A program made the translations under genes and the position numbers. The notes under the pieces are model-generated. The model saw only the letters and a list, made by a program, of their open reading frames with translations. It searched no databases and was not told the DNA's origin. This document shows positions 23,201-34,598 of a stretch of 44,321 nucleotides of DNA, one piece after another; the stretch's first letter is position 1, and each line of letters begins with the position of its first letter. Where the stretch lies: positions 1 to 44,321 of the forward strand of contig MU623551.1 of the NCBI GenBank assembly GCA_025201765.1. The letters are read 5' to 3'. This stretch comes from Daldinia sp. FL1419 (lineage: Eukaryota > Ascomycota > Sordariomycetes > Xylariales > Hypoxylaceae).

Positions 23201-23990
23201 GGTCTTGGAAACCGACAAAGGCCTGCCCCGCCCCAAATGACCGGCGCTCAAGGGGCATTGATGCCGCCGCCGCCATCACGACCATTGTCGGCGCCACAGT
23301 CTGTGCAGCCTAGCGGTTTCGCGCCACCTCCGCTACAACCTCAGATGACAGGCATCGCTCCCCCAGGACAGAGTCTGAACGATCTCACCCAACAACGAAT
23401 GCAACAGCAGTACATGAGTTCCTTCCAACCACAACCCACAGGCCAAGGTATGATGCCGTTCAGCACAGGCGCCAGCATGCCTACCCAATCTGCCTTTACA
23501 CCTAGTCAGTTTATGCAACCCCAGATGACGGGAGTGCCTCAAGGCCAGAGTCCATTTGCGGATCCCCGTCCTCAGCAATTCTCTCCAATTCAAAACCAGC
23601 CCACTGGTTTTGCGGGAGGTTTCCAACCGCAACAACAATTCCCACAACCGACTGGCGTCAACTCTTTTCTACCTCCCGCACTGGAGCCTCAGCGTACGGG
23701 CATGCCATCGTTACAACCTCAACAGACCGGTTTTGGAGGCTTTGGTCAAAGTTTCAATCCTGGTCTGAACAATACGGCCGGTCAGCCTCCACAACCCCCC
23801 GCTCCCCTCGTTCCTCAGCAAACGGGTCCTCCACCCCCCGTACGTTTCGGTGTTGCGGATAAAATTGCTCCCCAGCCAACTGGACGCCGTGCAAACCTAG
23901 CCCAAGCGAGTAAGTGCTATCAACTCCTAATACGTAATGATCGTTACCAACTAACATTCCACAGCTCCTGATAATCCTTTTGGCTTTTAG
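20271..23990 (+). CDS. SLA1: SLA1, endocytic actin-patch adaptor (4 exons, 1172 aa)
   Basis: Exons 20271-20468, 20555-22052, 22113-23909 and 23965-23990 join in frame to 1172 codons plus stop. Domains seen: SH3-1 (about 5-65, ALYDY...VPNNY), SH3-2 (about 70-124, ALYEY...VPANYIE), a Pro/Ala/Glu linker encoded by CCAGCT and CCCGAA microsatellites, a conserved Sla1 region (about 300-415), SH3-3 (about 418-476, VLYDF...VPSSYIE), SHD1 (about 565-625, KVRTWTDRS...HLHKLNGVKIAVP), SAM-like SHD2 (about 665-733), and a Gln/Pro-rich tail with about 11 xQxTG repeats ending in NPFGF. In yeast Sla1 works at cortical actin patches with Pan1 and End3 and binds NPFxD cargo through SHD1. At least eight repeats fit the Ark1/Prk1 kinase motif [LIVM]xx[QNTS]xTG. 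The start has an ideal Kozak context. The domain set is complete, so identification is firm; the splice sites are inferred. Confidence 0.95.
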
Positions 23991-25222
23991 GTGCTTTTTA
24001 GCCAGGGCGTTGTGGTCGATTAGCTATAATGTAGGGCCCACGTTCAGGATGACGACTGGATGATTGGATGCGGAGTGGTGGGCTTAATGTATTAGAGCAC
24101 TGCGCTATCTAGTCTAGCCGTGCCCTGAATAATAATCGCGTATCACACCGCTAGAATCCTCCGATATCTGGGTCCGAAACGTATCGATGTATGTAACCTG
24201 GAGTAGCTCGGGAAGATAAACCCGAACCTAAGAAGGGGCGGATTTATCAGAGGAGTGTTTCAAGGTAATCGTGCAAGCGACCCGCGGGGATGAGTGGGAA
24301 GGGGGAACCATGTACAGCAGAAGCAGGGGCAGGGGCTGGGGCGGGAAATAGACATTGTTTGGACATGAATTCATTCGAAGGAAGGTAAGAAAGAATGTAT
24401 GGCCACTTCTTCATCCCCATATATTATGTTTATATATTATGTTTATATATACCTATAGTTATATATATGTACTTTTTAAGTTTCATCCATGAGTCCATCT
24501 AAAATAAGGCATCATAAATTCTACACGAGATTTAGGATGCGTGCTTGAATAAGGGGGTCCTCGCAAGGATCTTACCAGCCTAACCTAGAGGTGTTGGTGG
24601 TACGTAGTGAAGTTCTTATTAGTTACCTATGTGGTAAGGTAAGGCTACGACATCGGTATATAGGCCTACAAAACTGAGGCGTTTTGGTGGTGTTGAGGAA
24701 CGAGCTGCTTTTGTTTTGTATAATTCTAACGTATTAAACCTTTGGGTAGGAAAGGACTGGTATTAGTAGAATACCATCAAATACGTGGTTGGTACTTGAT
24801 GGTGGCCAGCTAGTACGGCTATTTTCCGACGCTATTTTGCAACATTAGAATTTTTATATCAACTTGTCTGCGCAACAAGCCACAAATGGGATAGCATAGC
24901 ATCATCAAATTATTGTCACCATCTTGCGATTCCTTTACTAACTTTATAAATTTCTTGTTTTTTATTTAAATGCTTTACTAATAATAACGTGAAACTCGTC
25001 TACTAAGCCAAGTTCTCTTGTCCGTAATCGTTATTTCCAAGTTATAACTAACTCGTCTTTCATTATAGCTCCTCTATCGCTGCAAGATCACAAGATCTTG
25101 TGTCAAATTCGGGACTGTTACACTGTCACCTGGCTATAAGCCAGAGATTGTTTCGGAACTCTTAGTAGTCGATTATGGTGCCGAAGAGCCATCTCAACGT
25201 TTGTTATCTCCTTATTGGGAAT
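23991..25222. other. Intergenic, SLA1 3' side and TLC-gene 3' side
   Basis: The two genes converge here, leaving 1.2 kb. Only a short duplicated 'tatattatgttta' unit at about 24420-24450 stands out. No tRNA, ORF or repeat family member recognised. Confidence 0.5.
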
Positions 25223-26344
25223 TTAGATTGGTGGAGGCTCGTCTGCTTCCTCTCCGTCTAGTAAAGTGCGCCGGCGCGGCCGAGTCTTCAACTCGTCGCC
25301 ACTCGGTTGGGCGCCAGTGGTGACTGCCTTTGCTTCTACCGGCTTCTCCTCAACCTTGACCGCTTGCTCCTTGGGATCGAACCGCTTGCGGACGGCATCG
25401 ATCATCTTAAAGAACCAGTAGAAATTCAACGAGTTCAACGTTAAGTTGCTGGCCGTGTAAACTCCGGCAAGCCACAGTGGGATGCTATCCGGCTGAGATA
25501 CGAAGCGCATAGTATTCGTGTACTGGGCAGGGAGCGTTGCGTTGAGAAGCTCTTCAGGAGCTAAAGCTTTTAGAACTGGAGGTGTTGAGTGTACTCCCAC
25601 CCACAAGTCACGGGCCACCAGGACGGACTGGTAGGTGCCCCATACAAGACGGCAGGAGAAGAACATAGCGATGAGAATCAGGCCATTGTAGAGCTGCGCC
25701 TTGGAGCCGGTCATGCCCAGCTTATCAAAGAACCAATGGATGTTTAGGAAAGGCGAAGATAGTTCCCATAGGATAAAGTTACTGCTGTAGTAGTTGAGGA
25801 ACGGGCGCTATGATCGAGGTTAGCTTTCCAGCTTTAGATTCATCATCTGGAGGAGACCTACGAAGCCAAAGGAATAAACTGCCAGAGCACTAATAGCGTG
25901 CGCGAGCATACCAAGACCGAAGATGTTGAGGTGGGCGACGGTGATTATGAGGTCATAGAGAAAATAACCTGCAGCAAGAGCTTGTATCATAGCCGCACCG
26001 CCGGTGTATCCCCAGACACGCTCTTGTGTATCCATGTTCTTGCGTTCCTCGTCGGTAAACATGACCCATAATGCGAGGATGTTGATGGTGGTGCTCTGCA
26101 CGAACGACACTACGTGAACATCCCAGCTCAGCCTTTTGCTCCTGGAGAGAGCTTTGTACTTGGTAGGGAAAATTCGACTCGATACGATAGGTGAGACGAC
26201 AGTGCCGATGAAGAAGTAGATAGCCGCCATCAAGAGGACCTCGTGGATATGCAGTGGCAGGGTCGGTAACCCGAGATGGTCGGCCCACGGTTGGACGGCC
26301 TTGCTGAGGGCGGGGATGGGGGGGATCGGGAAAGGATCCCTCAT
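25223..26344 (-). CDS. TLC-domain multi-pass membrane protein (2 exons, 355 aa)
   Basis: Exon 1 is 26344-25862 and exon 2 is 25807-25223. The 54-nt intron (25861-25808) starts GTAGGT, has gctaacc as branch site and ends CATAG. Splicing joins AVYSFGF to RPFLNYY, exactly the continuity expected in a TLC domain; without it the frame stops 13 codons later. Hydrophobic segments lie at about residues 38-55, 80-96, 115-135 and 140-158, then around FILWELSSPFLNIHWFF (170-187), the segment after MTGSK (about 195-210), and WLAGVYTASNLTLNSLNFYWFF (about 270-292). The C-terminal ~60 residues are charged and probably cytosolic. TLC proteins (TRAM/LAG1/CLN8 group) sit in ER or plasma membrane and act in lipid sensing or metabolism; I see no ceramide-synthase Lag motif with paired His, so a TLCD/TMEM56-like role is more likely than ceramide synthase. 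Exact function unknown. Confidence 0.88.
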
Positions 26345-27646
26345 GTTGAACGTCTATCCTCGTAGTCGATATATGATCCGGGTATTCTAGGTGGAGGGCA
26401 AAATATATCGAATAGGTGTCCTTAGACAAGTTGATGGAAGGGTCGCACCTGAACCCAGGATGGGTGTAAGTAGGAGAAAGTGATAAATAGTTTTGGATGA
26501 CGGGGGAAGGGGGGGGTAATGGGTGGATATTATAAGCTATGGGATAACTATTGAATTTAAAGAAAAGAAAGAGAAAGGGGAAAAAAAAAAAGGTGTCAAG
26601 GCTGTGAAGGCTGTGAAGGATTATGTCAGTCAGCTGGGTATGTATAAGTGATTTATGGTTTAAAATAGGTAAGACAGGAAAAGGAAGTAACTATGGTGAA
26701 TGACTTACTTTTAGAAGAAAAAAAAGATTTAGAAATATGTTCAAAAATCAAAAAGTGCTGTATGACAATTGACAACACACGTAGCACACCTTCATAGCAA
26801 CCCTTAGCGGTCACCAAGCAGAATATTTGGTGGTATTTTACTATTTGGTACCTAATATTTGATGTTTGCTATGACCTTAAGTAGTTATTAATTGGGCAAT
26901 GAAGAATAAATTAATAAAAAGTAGTTGAGAATTTAGGTTAGTTATTACATGTGTACGTAGGTAGTATTGGGTACTCAAGTCATATCCAAGGATAATGGAT
27001 GATAAGATGATATATGCACCATGTATTGACGCTATGTATGGACTTACATGTATATACGGGGCTGCCACTTTCCCTTCAAGCTTTCCAGCTGTGCCGGCCG
27101 GGCTCAACAAAAATCAAAACGGGTAATCGGCCACATGCAGATTTCGGGGCTGTTGGGTAGGGGTACAGAAACCAGGTACAACGTCACTTTGACTTGACCA
27201 CGTACCCCGTACTCGCCAATGCGCGAAGAGATACTTTATGTAGCCGCATCGGCTGCGAATAAAATACGTGTATTCACTTAAGAGGTAGCCCCAGTACCTC
27301 CCGCTAACTACATACATTAGCCGGTATCTTAACCCAATCTTGGCAATCGCGGCCTGCGCGATTTGAGTACATATGTATACCTTTCTCTTTCATATAACTA
27401 TGTACATGAAAGATGTACCTAAGTACTTACATAAGACCTATGCAGGTCCATACGTAGGCACATTTTGAGTGACAACGGTAAGGTATCAAGTTCAATGTTA
27501 TTATTGTACTAATTATGTAGGTTACATACATTTCTTAGATACTATTTTTCAACCTAGATCCTGCGGGTAATTCTCGAGCAACCTTCAACAGTCTAACGAG
27601 CGCAACGCACGTGGTCAACTGAGCGAAACCACTAGGCAGAATCAGA
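26345..27646. promoter_or_regulatory. Divergent intergenic region, TLC gene and COG8
   Basis: 1.3 kb between two genes transcribed away from each other, so both promoters should lie here. It contains G-rich and A-rich runs (about 26505-26590), two short direct 'ggctgtgaa' repeats (about 26600-26618) and several tacgtag/gtacctaagta motifs. No specific factor site can be supported. Small open frames here look like chance. Confidence 0.4.
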
Positions 27647-28975
27647 ATGGCTGATTTGTTTCAAGAATTATTAAATCCGCCTAGCTCAGCTGACCGTCGT
27701 TCGAATGACAAGGCTCGGACTGACCCTGTTGCCCTTCAATATCTTTCTACCTTGGCTTCTATGCCCCTTTCTCAACTAGATGGTTCCGAACAACAGTCAT
27801 TAGCCCAGTCTTCTCACACACTACTCCTCTCCTTACAGTCACTTTCTAAACGCTCACACAAGTCTATCATCAGTTCAGCAGCTAATCATTCCCACCTCGG
27901 CACTGCGCTTCCTACTCTTGCAGCCTCGGCTACCGACTTAGCAGCTGCTATACCCAAGTTGGACAATGAGGCAGTTCGTTTCTCAACCACTTATCATAAA
28001 TCTGGAGACAATGAGCTGCTTAACGCTCGAAAAAGGGCTTTGCTACTATCAAGAAATGTCGAGCGTTTAGTCGACGTTCTTGACCTCCCTACCTTACTTT
28101 CCACTGCCATCTCTACTGGCTCTTCGGCCCCGGCTGCCAATTATGCATCCGCACTAGATCTAAACGGCCATATACGCCGGCTGCATGGCCTATACCCCGA
28201 CTCGCCCTTGGTGGCGTCTGTTTCTACGCAGGCAGATGAGGCCATGCAGGCCATGGCCAAAAACTTGATAATGAGTTTACGCACGCCTGGACTCAAGCTA
28301 GCTTCCGCCCTGAGAACTGTTAGCTGGCTCCGGAGAGTAATACCGGATCTTGATACTACCAGCGCTACCGGAAATGGTGGAGGACTAGGGGCTTTGTTCC
28401 TAGTATGTCGTTTATCGACACTTATAAACATGCTCGCTGCCTTGGAGCCACTTCGCGAACTAGCAGAACAAGAAAGAGTACGGCAACAGCAGAACTCAAC
28501 AGGGACTGCGTGGTCCGGAGGGCAGCAAACGGAACGGTATCTCAAGAGGTATATAGAGATATTCAGAGAACAAAGTTTTGCCATTATCTCCATGTTTAGG
28601 AGTATATTTCCGGCACATACGAATGAGACTCCGTTAAAAACGATCGACGACGACTCCTTACAACCCGTACCATCCGCGGCATCGACGTTCCTATTTCACC
28701 TTATCGAGATGTTAATGGAGACACTTCGGATCTATCTACCAACCGTCAAGGATCAACCATCCCGCGATAGTCTTTTGACACAAGTTCTTTACTGTGCCGG
28801 AAGTCTTGGACGCCTTGGGGGTGACTTTGGAATCCTGCTAGCTACTATCGATGTTGGAGAGGAAGCGGAAGATGAATGGGTCGAGGTTGTTAAGCGCCAC
28901 CGGCTCATGGCAGGCCGATTAGAATCGATCGTCGGAGGTAAAGATAAAAATACCTCGGACCACGTCAAAACATAA
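27647..28975 (+). CDS. COG8: COG8, conserved oligomeric Golgi complex subunit 8 (442 aa)
   Basis: Single exon, start in good context (A at -3). The protein matches the Dor1/COG8 family: an N-terminal MADLFQELLNP, a helical region with ARKRALLLSRNVERLVDVLDLPTLL-type sequence at about 125-152 (cut here for length), LYPDSPLVASV followed by a long helix (about 180-215), the VSWLRRVIPDL block (about 224-235), and GALFLVCRLSTLINMLAALEPLRELA (about 246-272). COG8 is a lobe-B subunit of the octameric tether that holds retrograde vesicles at the Golgi and so supports glycosylation enzyme recycling. Fungal members are shorter than the ~600-aa animal ones, so this length is normal. Low-complexity S/A stretches in the first 120 residues. 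No intron, unlike its neighbours. Confidence 0.9.
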   Translation: MADLFQELLNPPSSADRRSNDKARTDPVALQYLSTLASMPLSQLDGSEQQSLAQSSHTLLLSLQSLSKRSHKSIISSAANHSHLGTALPTLAASATDLAAAIPKLDNEAVRFSTTYHKSGDNELLNARKRALLLSRNVERLVDVLDLPTLLSTAISTGSSAPAANYASALDLNGHIRRLHGLYPDSPLVASVSTQADEAMQAMAKNLIMSLRTPGLKLASALRTVSWLRRVIPDLDTTSATGNGGGLGALFLVCRLSTLINMLAALEPLRELAEQERVRQQQNSTGTAWSGGQQTERYLKRYIEIFREQSFAIISMFRSIFPAHTNETPLKTIDDDSLQPVPSAASTFLFHLIEMLMETLRIYLPTVKDQPSRDSLLTQVLYCAGSLGRLGGDFGILLATIDVGEEAEDEWVEVVKRHRLMAGRLESIVGGKDKNTSDHVKT

Positions 28976-29886
28976 GCGTTCCTCACTCAGCTTCACCATA
29001 GGACACTATGGACACTATGGACACTATGTCCAACCTGGAACTCCGATATAAATGATTATTTACGATACCATATGGATGCGTAGAGTTTTCTCGCTTCCTA
29101 GTCATTTGGACTAAACTAATACTTAAACGGAGTGTCCTCTATTATATACTTGAATGCAAATGTATACGACGCTATACTTGGTTTCACCGAGCCTCTTAGC
29201 TATTTTCACCTAACAAAGTTGTGAAATATCTAGCCATGTCAAGCTAACTGCCAAGCCCGAGTTGACTGATATTTCACCATATTGTCACATCTGGCTATAT
29301 CATGAGTAAGTAGGTTTATCAAATATAGCTCACTTATCCTCGTATCTTTGTTTGGGTGTACACATGATACTCCCTATCCACTTACCTAACCTGGGCTTTT
29401 TCTAGGGTTTTTTTTTTTTTTTTTTTTTTTTTGTTTTTTTTTAGCAGGTGGAGGTCGCAGGGGGTAGGAGGTTGAAGTGTGGGTTTTGGGGGGGTTTAAC
29501 ATTTTATAAAAAAAAATTTTTAGGGGCAAAAGAAATAAAAATTTTTAAAAAAATGACCCGAAAAGCTACTGACTACTAAACCGTTAGGTAGGTACTAACC
29601 TAGTACACCTTAATAAGCTTGTGTTTCTTTGAACTTAATTACATACCTACATGTACCTACCTACCTCATACCTTAGTAGGTATATATACGACCTGTGTCT
29701 CCTTCTCTTTTCTTTTCTTCCCCCTTTTTTTTTTTTTTTGTCATGCGGTCAATACGAGGCCGGATCGAGAGGGAAGTGAGGAATAATAAGATTGCTCACC
29801 AGATGGGTTTGCTATAAAGTTGACTCCTCCATCTTGGTAGGATTTGTTTCTTGTTTTTTGTCTCTTCCGCCTTCGTTTGCTTCGTC
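28976..29886. other. Intergenic with tandem repeats and poly-T tract
   Basis: Contains three copies of ggacactat (29001-29027), a T25-G-T9 tract (29408-29442) followed by G-rich and A-rich runs, and tacctacctacct-type repeats near 29645-29690. The last ~200 bp before 29887 are pyrimidine-rich, as expected of the carrier gene's promoter/5' UTR. No gene seen. Confidence 0.5.
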
Positions 29887-30940
29887 ATGTCGCAAAAGAC
29901 GACGAGGAGCAAGTCTTCGTCGAGTAAGCAATTATCATCTCTTTATATACTAGGCTATTACTAGGGCCTTGCGCGAGGAAAGCTGACGGGTCTTCCGGTA
30001 AATAGCTTTCCACTTTGTCGCCGGCCTAGGTTCCGGCACGTTAAGCGCTGTTCTTCTACAGCCGTTCGATCTTCTTAAGACGCGCGTGCAGCAGTCCGGT
30101 TCACATTCAATTAGAGCTGCCGTACGAGACATTGCCAAGTCTCCCAATGCGGTAACGGCCTTTTGGCGGGGCACCGTCCCGTCTGCCCTACGAACGGGCG
30201 TCGGGTCTGCCATCTATTTTACTACTCTGAACATGATTCGGCAGCGCGCGACGGCCTTTCCGTTTGCCACCGTTCCGGTCGTCGACAAGCATGGATCTTC
30301 ATCTTCCCTGCCGAAATTGTCTAATGCCGCGAACATGGTCTCCGGGGCCGTGGCTCGTGCTTTTGCCGGCTTCATCCTCATGCCGCTGACCGTTATCAAG
30401 GTACGCTACGAGTCGAACTTTTACTCGTATAAGTCCATTGCCGGCGCTGCCAAGGATATATATAGAACGGAACGCATCCCCGGCTTCTTTGCCGGCTTTG
30501 GCGCCACAGCCCTTCGAGATGCCCCATATGCCGGGTTCTACGTTTTATCGTACGAGCAGTTCAAAAAGCGACTTAGTGCCTGGCTTTATGTGAGTCCGAC
30601 TATCACTCACGGGCAGGCGAGCCTAGGAATGGGAAGCTCTTTATCCGCTACTATAAACTTTAGCTCCGGAGCGCTTGCGGGCGCAACGTGTTCCTTTATA
30701 TCGAACCCGTTCGACGCCGTCAAGACGCGGATACAGCTACAACCCCGCGAATATCGCAACATGGTTCAAGCGTGCCGCAAAATGATCGCAGAGGAAGGCG
30801 TACGGTCGCTCTACGATGGTCTGGCTTTGCGCATGACGCGCAAGGCGATAAGTTCCGCTTTGGCATGGATGGTATACGAAGAGTTGATCAGGAGAGCAGA
30901 GACTACGCTATATTCGAGAGACGCGAAAGGGCATGTATGA
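29887..30940 (+). CDS. HEM25: Mitochondrial glycine carrier, HEM25/SLC25A38 type (2 exons, 323 aa)
   Basis: Exon 1 is 29887-29923 (MSQKTTRSKSSS plus one base) and exon 2 is 30006-30940; the 82-nt intron starts GTAAGC, has gctgac before the acceptor and ends AATAG. Splicing gives FHFVAGLGSGTLSAVLLQPF directly before DLLKTRVQQ, the first carrier repeat. Three carrier signatures are visible: QPFDLLKTR (about 33-41), MPLTVIKVRYES (about 135-147, with Thr where most carriers have Asp, as is usual in this subfamily) and NPFDAVKTRIQL (about 247-258). DAPYAGFYVLSYEQ (about 188-201) is also typical. The family imports glycine into mitochondria for 5-aminolevulinate and haem synthesis (yeast Hem25, human SLC25A38). 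Mitochondrial inner membrane, six helices expected. The subfamily call is strong; transport is inferred. Confidence 0.9.
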
Positions 30941-31277
30941 TTAACCAAGCCGAGCTACTTAAAAACCTATCTCCAAGTTGAAGAGAAGAGAAGAGAAAAG
31001 AAGAAGAAGAAAAAAAGATCCAAATCCCCTCTCATACGAGCAGTTGTTATCGGAGGTTCTTTGTCTTTTTGCTTGACATTGACCGCTTGTTAAATTTGGG
31101 TATATATATTCTTGATCGTGATCATTTCTGCCTACCCCTTGCCATCACATCACATCACATCAAATCCTACATCACCCCCACCTCAACGTAGGAAAATGGC
31201 ATAACTTCGTTCGTCAGCTGCAAGTTGCAGCGGTCGTCTCATCTCCTTCCATATATGCAACAACTTGGGAAGCCACA
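30941..31277. other. Convergent 3' intergenic region
   Basis: Short space between the 3' ends of the carrier and the coiled-coil gene. It contains a GAGAA/GAAGAA tract right after the carrier stop and a cacat repeat (31145-31162). No gene. Confidence 0.5.
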
Positions 31278-32877
31278 TTACGATGGTCGTCCACCGGCGA
31301 AGTACATGAGCAACGAAGGGGATCGGCTCCGTCTGCGCTCCTTCTTGCGGACCCATTCGAATTCGGGTTCGAGATGGTGATGATGACGATGTTTCTTGTT
31401 GTCTTCGATGCTCACTATGGATTGCAGTGTTAACGTATGCTCCTATGGATAATCACAAGAAACGAAGACGAAATGAGACGAGTTGTACTTACTAATGAGC
31501 TTACCAGAATGGGTTGAGCTGGATCGCTTCTCGCGAATGATCTTGGTATGCCTCCATAGTATGTCTTGCTCCGGTTCATCTACCCATCTCTTGATCAAGA
31601 CGTAATCGGGGTCCTAAATTATGAGATTAGACCATATTTATGCAGCTAGCTAAGGGCGAGATAATGCTACTTACAGCATCAAGCTGAAAGTCGATGTTGT
31701 GCGTCCTTAGGGTTTCGAGCGAAAGATGTCGCCTCGCCATGCGTGTGTAAACCGGCCGCTCCGCCTCCTGCGGCGGCGCTGTGAGCTGTAACTGCGGGTG
31801 TGGCGGTACCTGCATCTTCTTTTCATCTTTCTTTTCATCCTTCTCTTTCTCCTTCTTCTCCTTCTCACGCTTAATCTTCTCACCGGCGAGGATGGCATTG
31901 ATCTCCTTCTCGTCGAGGCCCGACTTGAGCAGCTGCTCCTGCATCTTGGTCCTGTACTCCTTTTCGCGCTGCTCGGCCTCATGCTTCTCTCGCAACTTAC
32001 GCTCAGCCTCTTCTCGCTTGTACTTGTCGATGATTTCCTTGGCTTCCTTATCGCGGCGCTTCTTCTCCTCAAGCGCGGCCTCCTCTGCCTTCATGCGCTC
32101 TAGCTCTAGCTTTTGTTTCACCCGTCGCTCGTACTCGGCCTCCTCCTTGGCCTTACGAATCGCATCGAGCTCCTTCTTGGCGTCGCGCAGGTCCCTCTCC
32201 TCTTGTAGGGTCTTGTTCCGACGCTTTTCCTCCTGTTCGATCTGCTTCGCAAGCTTGATCTCTTGCAGCTCTTTACGGGTCTGCTCAAACTCGAACTCCC
32301 GGCGCTTGTTTTCGAGATCCCTCTCGTACTCGCGCCGCCGCATCTCGATCTCTTTTTCATAGTCGACGCGCACGTGTTCTAGCGCATAAGCGTCGCGCTC
32401 GCGCTGAAGGTCAAGTTCACGTTGAAGTTCGAGTTCGCGTTCGCGCTCACGAGAGTGGCTCTCGGAGACGCGGGAGTGTGAGCGATGGCGACGATGGTGA
32501 GATCGGGATCGCTTATATTCGTCCTCCGAGTCGGAGTATGAGAGCGATTCCGAATCGGAGTTGTTATAGATGCGGTTATTAATAATAACCGGAGCTGGTG
32601 GGGGCTGGGGCGCACTGCTTCCGGGAGAACCAGGGCGGCGGTCCCGCGAGACTGAGCGCCGGGTGGTTACTAAAGTACGCTCATTCACGGGGTTTAGAAA
32701 ACGGTCCTCGGCACGCGAGCCAGTCTCGTAGTAGCGGGGCCGAGACCGGGGCGGAGCTTCGACATAATGAGCAATGGTAGGACCGGCCTGAGGGCGAGGA
32801 GATGCTGAAACATGACGACGTCTTACATGGATATCGAGATCTGAATCCTCATCGGAATAAGAATTGTACCTGCTCAT
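31278..32877 (-). CDS. RS-rich coiled-coil protein, function unknown (3 exons, ~486 aa)
   Basis: Exon 1 is 32877-31675 (401 codons) and intron 1 is 31674-31614 (GTAAGT...TTTAG). Exon 2 starts at 31613 with DPDYVLIKRWVDEPEQDILW. Exon 3 is 31414-31278, ending FAGGRPS. Two donors 12 nt apart (31504 and 31492) both keep frame, giving 482 or 486 aa. Residues 1-150 are rich in Arg, Ser and acidic clusters (SDSESLSYSDSEDE, SRSHHRRHRSHSR). Residues about 150-360 are a highly charged predicted coiled coil. The C-terminal ~85 residues carry conserved-looking elements: RMARRHLSLETL, a Trp-rich stretch and FEWVRKKERRRSRSPSLL. The overall look matches a conserved but uncharacterised family of filamentous fungi. 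RS content suggests nuclear/RNA association, but that is only inference. Confidence 0.8.
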
Positions 32878-33714
32878 CTTGAACCAGACTACAGATAAAG
32901 AAGATGAGAGGACAGACGCAAAATATATACGGGTAAACGGCAGGTATGTCCAGTAACCAGTAAGATATGGAATGTGGGTTGGGGGAGAGGGGAATAAAAG
33001 GAAAAGTAGAAGAAAAAAGAAGGAAGATTGGGAGGTTCAAGTAAGAACTCGGCAACAACTCAGTAAGAACCACAAGAACCACAAGAGCCACAAGAGCCAC
33101 ACTTTCTGGGCAGTTACTGGTGCTTATACGCTTATACCTACTGCATCGAAGGCGGGGAAGGCGCTGTTCATTTATCGTTGTTAGGAAACGGAGGCGCACA
33201 TGTTCTAATCCACCTTTCCCTCTTTCCACCTTAACTGCTTAGTTATTACTATATTGGGTCAGCTTGTCAAAGGCGCCCCAGGTCGTTCTTACCGACAGGT
33301 ACTTATTCCAGCAAATAACGATACCTGCATAAGGTGATACGACATTGTCTATTCTGGCAACATGCTGTTAGCAAATTATTATTGCATTAAAGTACCTCTA
33401 GTTATTTTACGTGCATGTATATATATATGGTTAACCGGCACCCATCCGAAATAAAAGAGGTATATATTGAATCTGTTCCTTTTTACCTTGAGCCTAATGC
33501 GCGGTACTTTGTTTGGGAAGGTGAATGGTGTACCTTTTGACATATGCTGAGTATCTCTAGTAATAAATCCACCTTTGGGGGCCGAAACGGATTTGAGCGA
33601 TAATTCGTGGATTTGAGGGAGATTATAACGCTAGCTAGTGAGATGCTTATAGTCCCTTGTCCGAGGGGCTGAGAGTGGAGTCATTTAATATCCCGGAACA
33701 CTCACGCATAACTT
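32878..33714. promoter_or_regulatory. Upstream region of the coiled-coil gene
   Basis: Contains a 9-bp repeat, (A/G)CCACAAGA four times, at about 33066-33102, that would lie in the 5' leader or promoter. An overlapping 126-codon minus-strand open frame (32849-33229) is low-complexity and probably not a protein. Beyond it, no recognisable sequence. Confidence 0.4.
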
Positions 33715-34245
33715 TGGATTTTGAGAATTTTATTATTATATATAAGTTTAATAATAAATATATTATATAATCTTAAAGATATAAGATATGTAGATATTTA
33801 ATGTTATTATATAGTTCTACTTTATTGGATATGTAATTAGGTACGTATGTAGATACATGTATCCTTCCTTGTTTCGGATTGTACCTATTAATAGATAGGA
33901 TTAGGTAATATATACCTCTCTTCCCATTCCTGCAGCATGGATACCCCTGGGTATATATATAGTATCATATGCTTCCATAAGTACTTATATACTTATCAAT
34001 TATTATATATAATTAATTTCAAACTTTTTTAAAAATTAAATAATCATAAAAAATAAATTATAAAAGGATAGGATTAATAATTGATTTAAATGGCCAGAAA
34101 TATGATATATTCAAATTAGAATATATTAATCTTCACATTATTCTCTAAAAGAATTTATGACTAATTATAGATCCATATATGTACATAATAACAATATTCC
34201 ATAAGTAATTGTTTTAATTATATTTAATATTTGGATAAGAAAGAG
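33715..34245. other. AT-rich insert within the gene island
   Basis: About 530 bp of strongly AT-rich DNA with few ORFs separates ordinary sequence on both sides. The composition is like the RIP-mutated flanks, so it may be a decayed transposon copy. No family features recognised. Confidence 0.45.
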
Positions 34246-34598
34246 GCGAATAAGCACTAGCAAAGTAACACATCACGAACCACCGGTGAACAGCCTCCGG
34301 CCAAGGAAGCCAAAGAAATGAAAATCTGATGCTTGGAGCAAATGGGAAACTGGGTAACTGAGTAACTGAGTAATTAGGTCACAATTGATTGTTCAGGCGG
34401 CCTTCCTGCACTACTAATACACACAGCACAGCACAACGCCACGCCTCCCCCATCTCCATCCTCCTCCCCATATGTAGCGCCAGCATTCCGTGCCGCGTGA
34501 TCGGCAGGGCCCCGTGTAGCCAGCGCAGCCAAACCCCATCATCTCTTCCGAACCGGAAAACCAAGACTCAGGCACAAACTTTTTTCGTTTTCGCCTTT
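34246..34598. other. Intergenic, PFD1 3' side
   Basis: Balanced composition. It contains three gtaactga-like units (about 34350-34374). Open frames seen on both strands have no recognisable features. Confidence 0.4.

Noticed and set aside
21269..23957. Several minus-strand and alternative-frame ORFs inside SLA1
   Set aside because: Shadows of the real coding frame in a codon-balanced gene; none has family features.
32849..33229. 126-codon minus-strand ORF overlapping the start of the coiled-coil gene
   Set aside because: Low-complexity, hydrophobic product created by a 9-bp repeat and the gene's 5' leader. The overlapping gene is much better supported.
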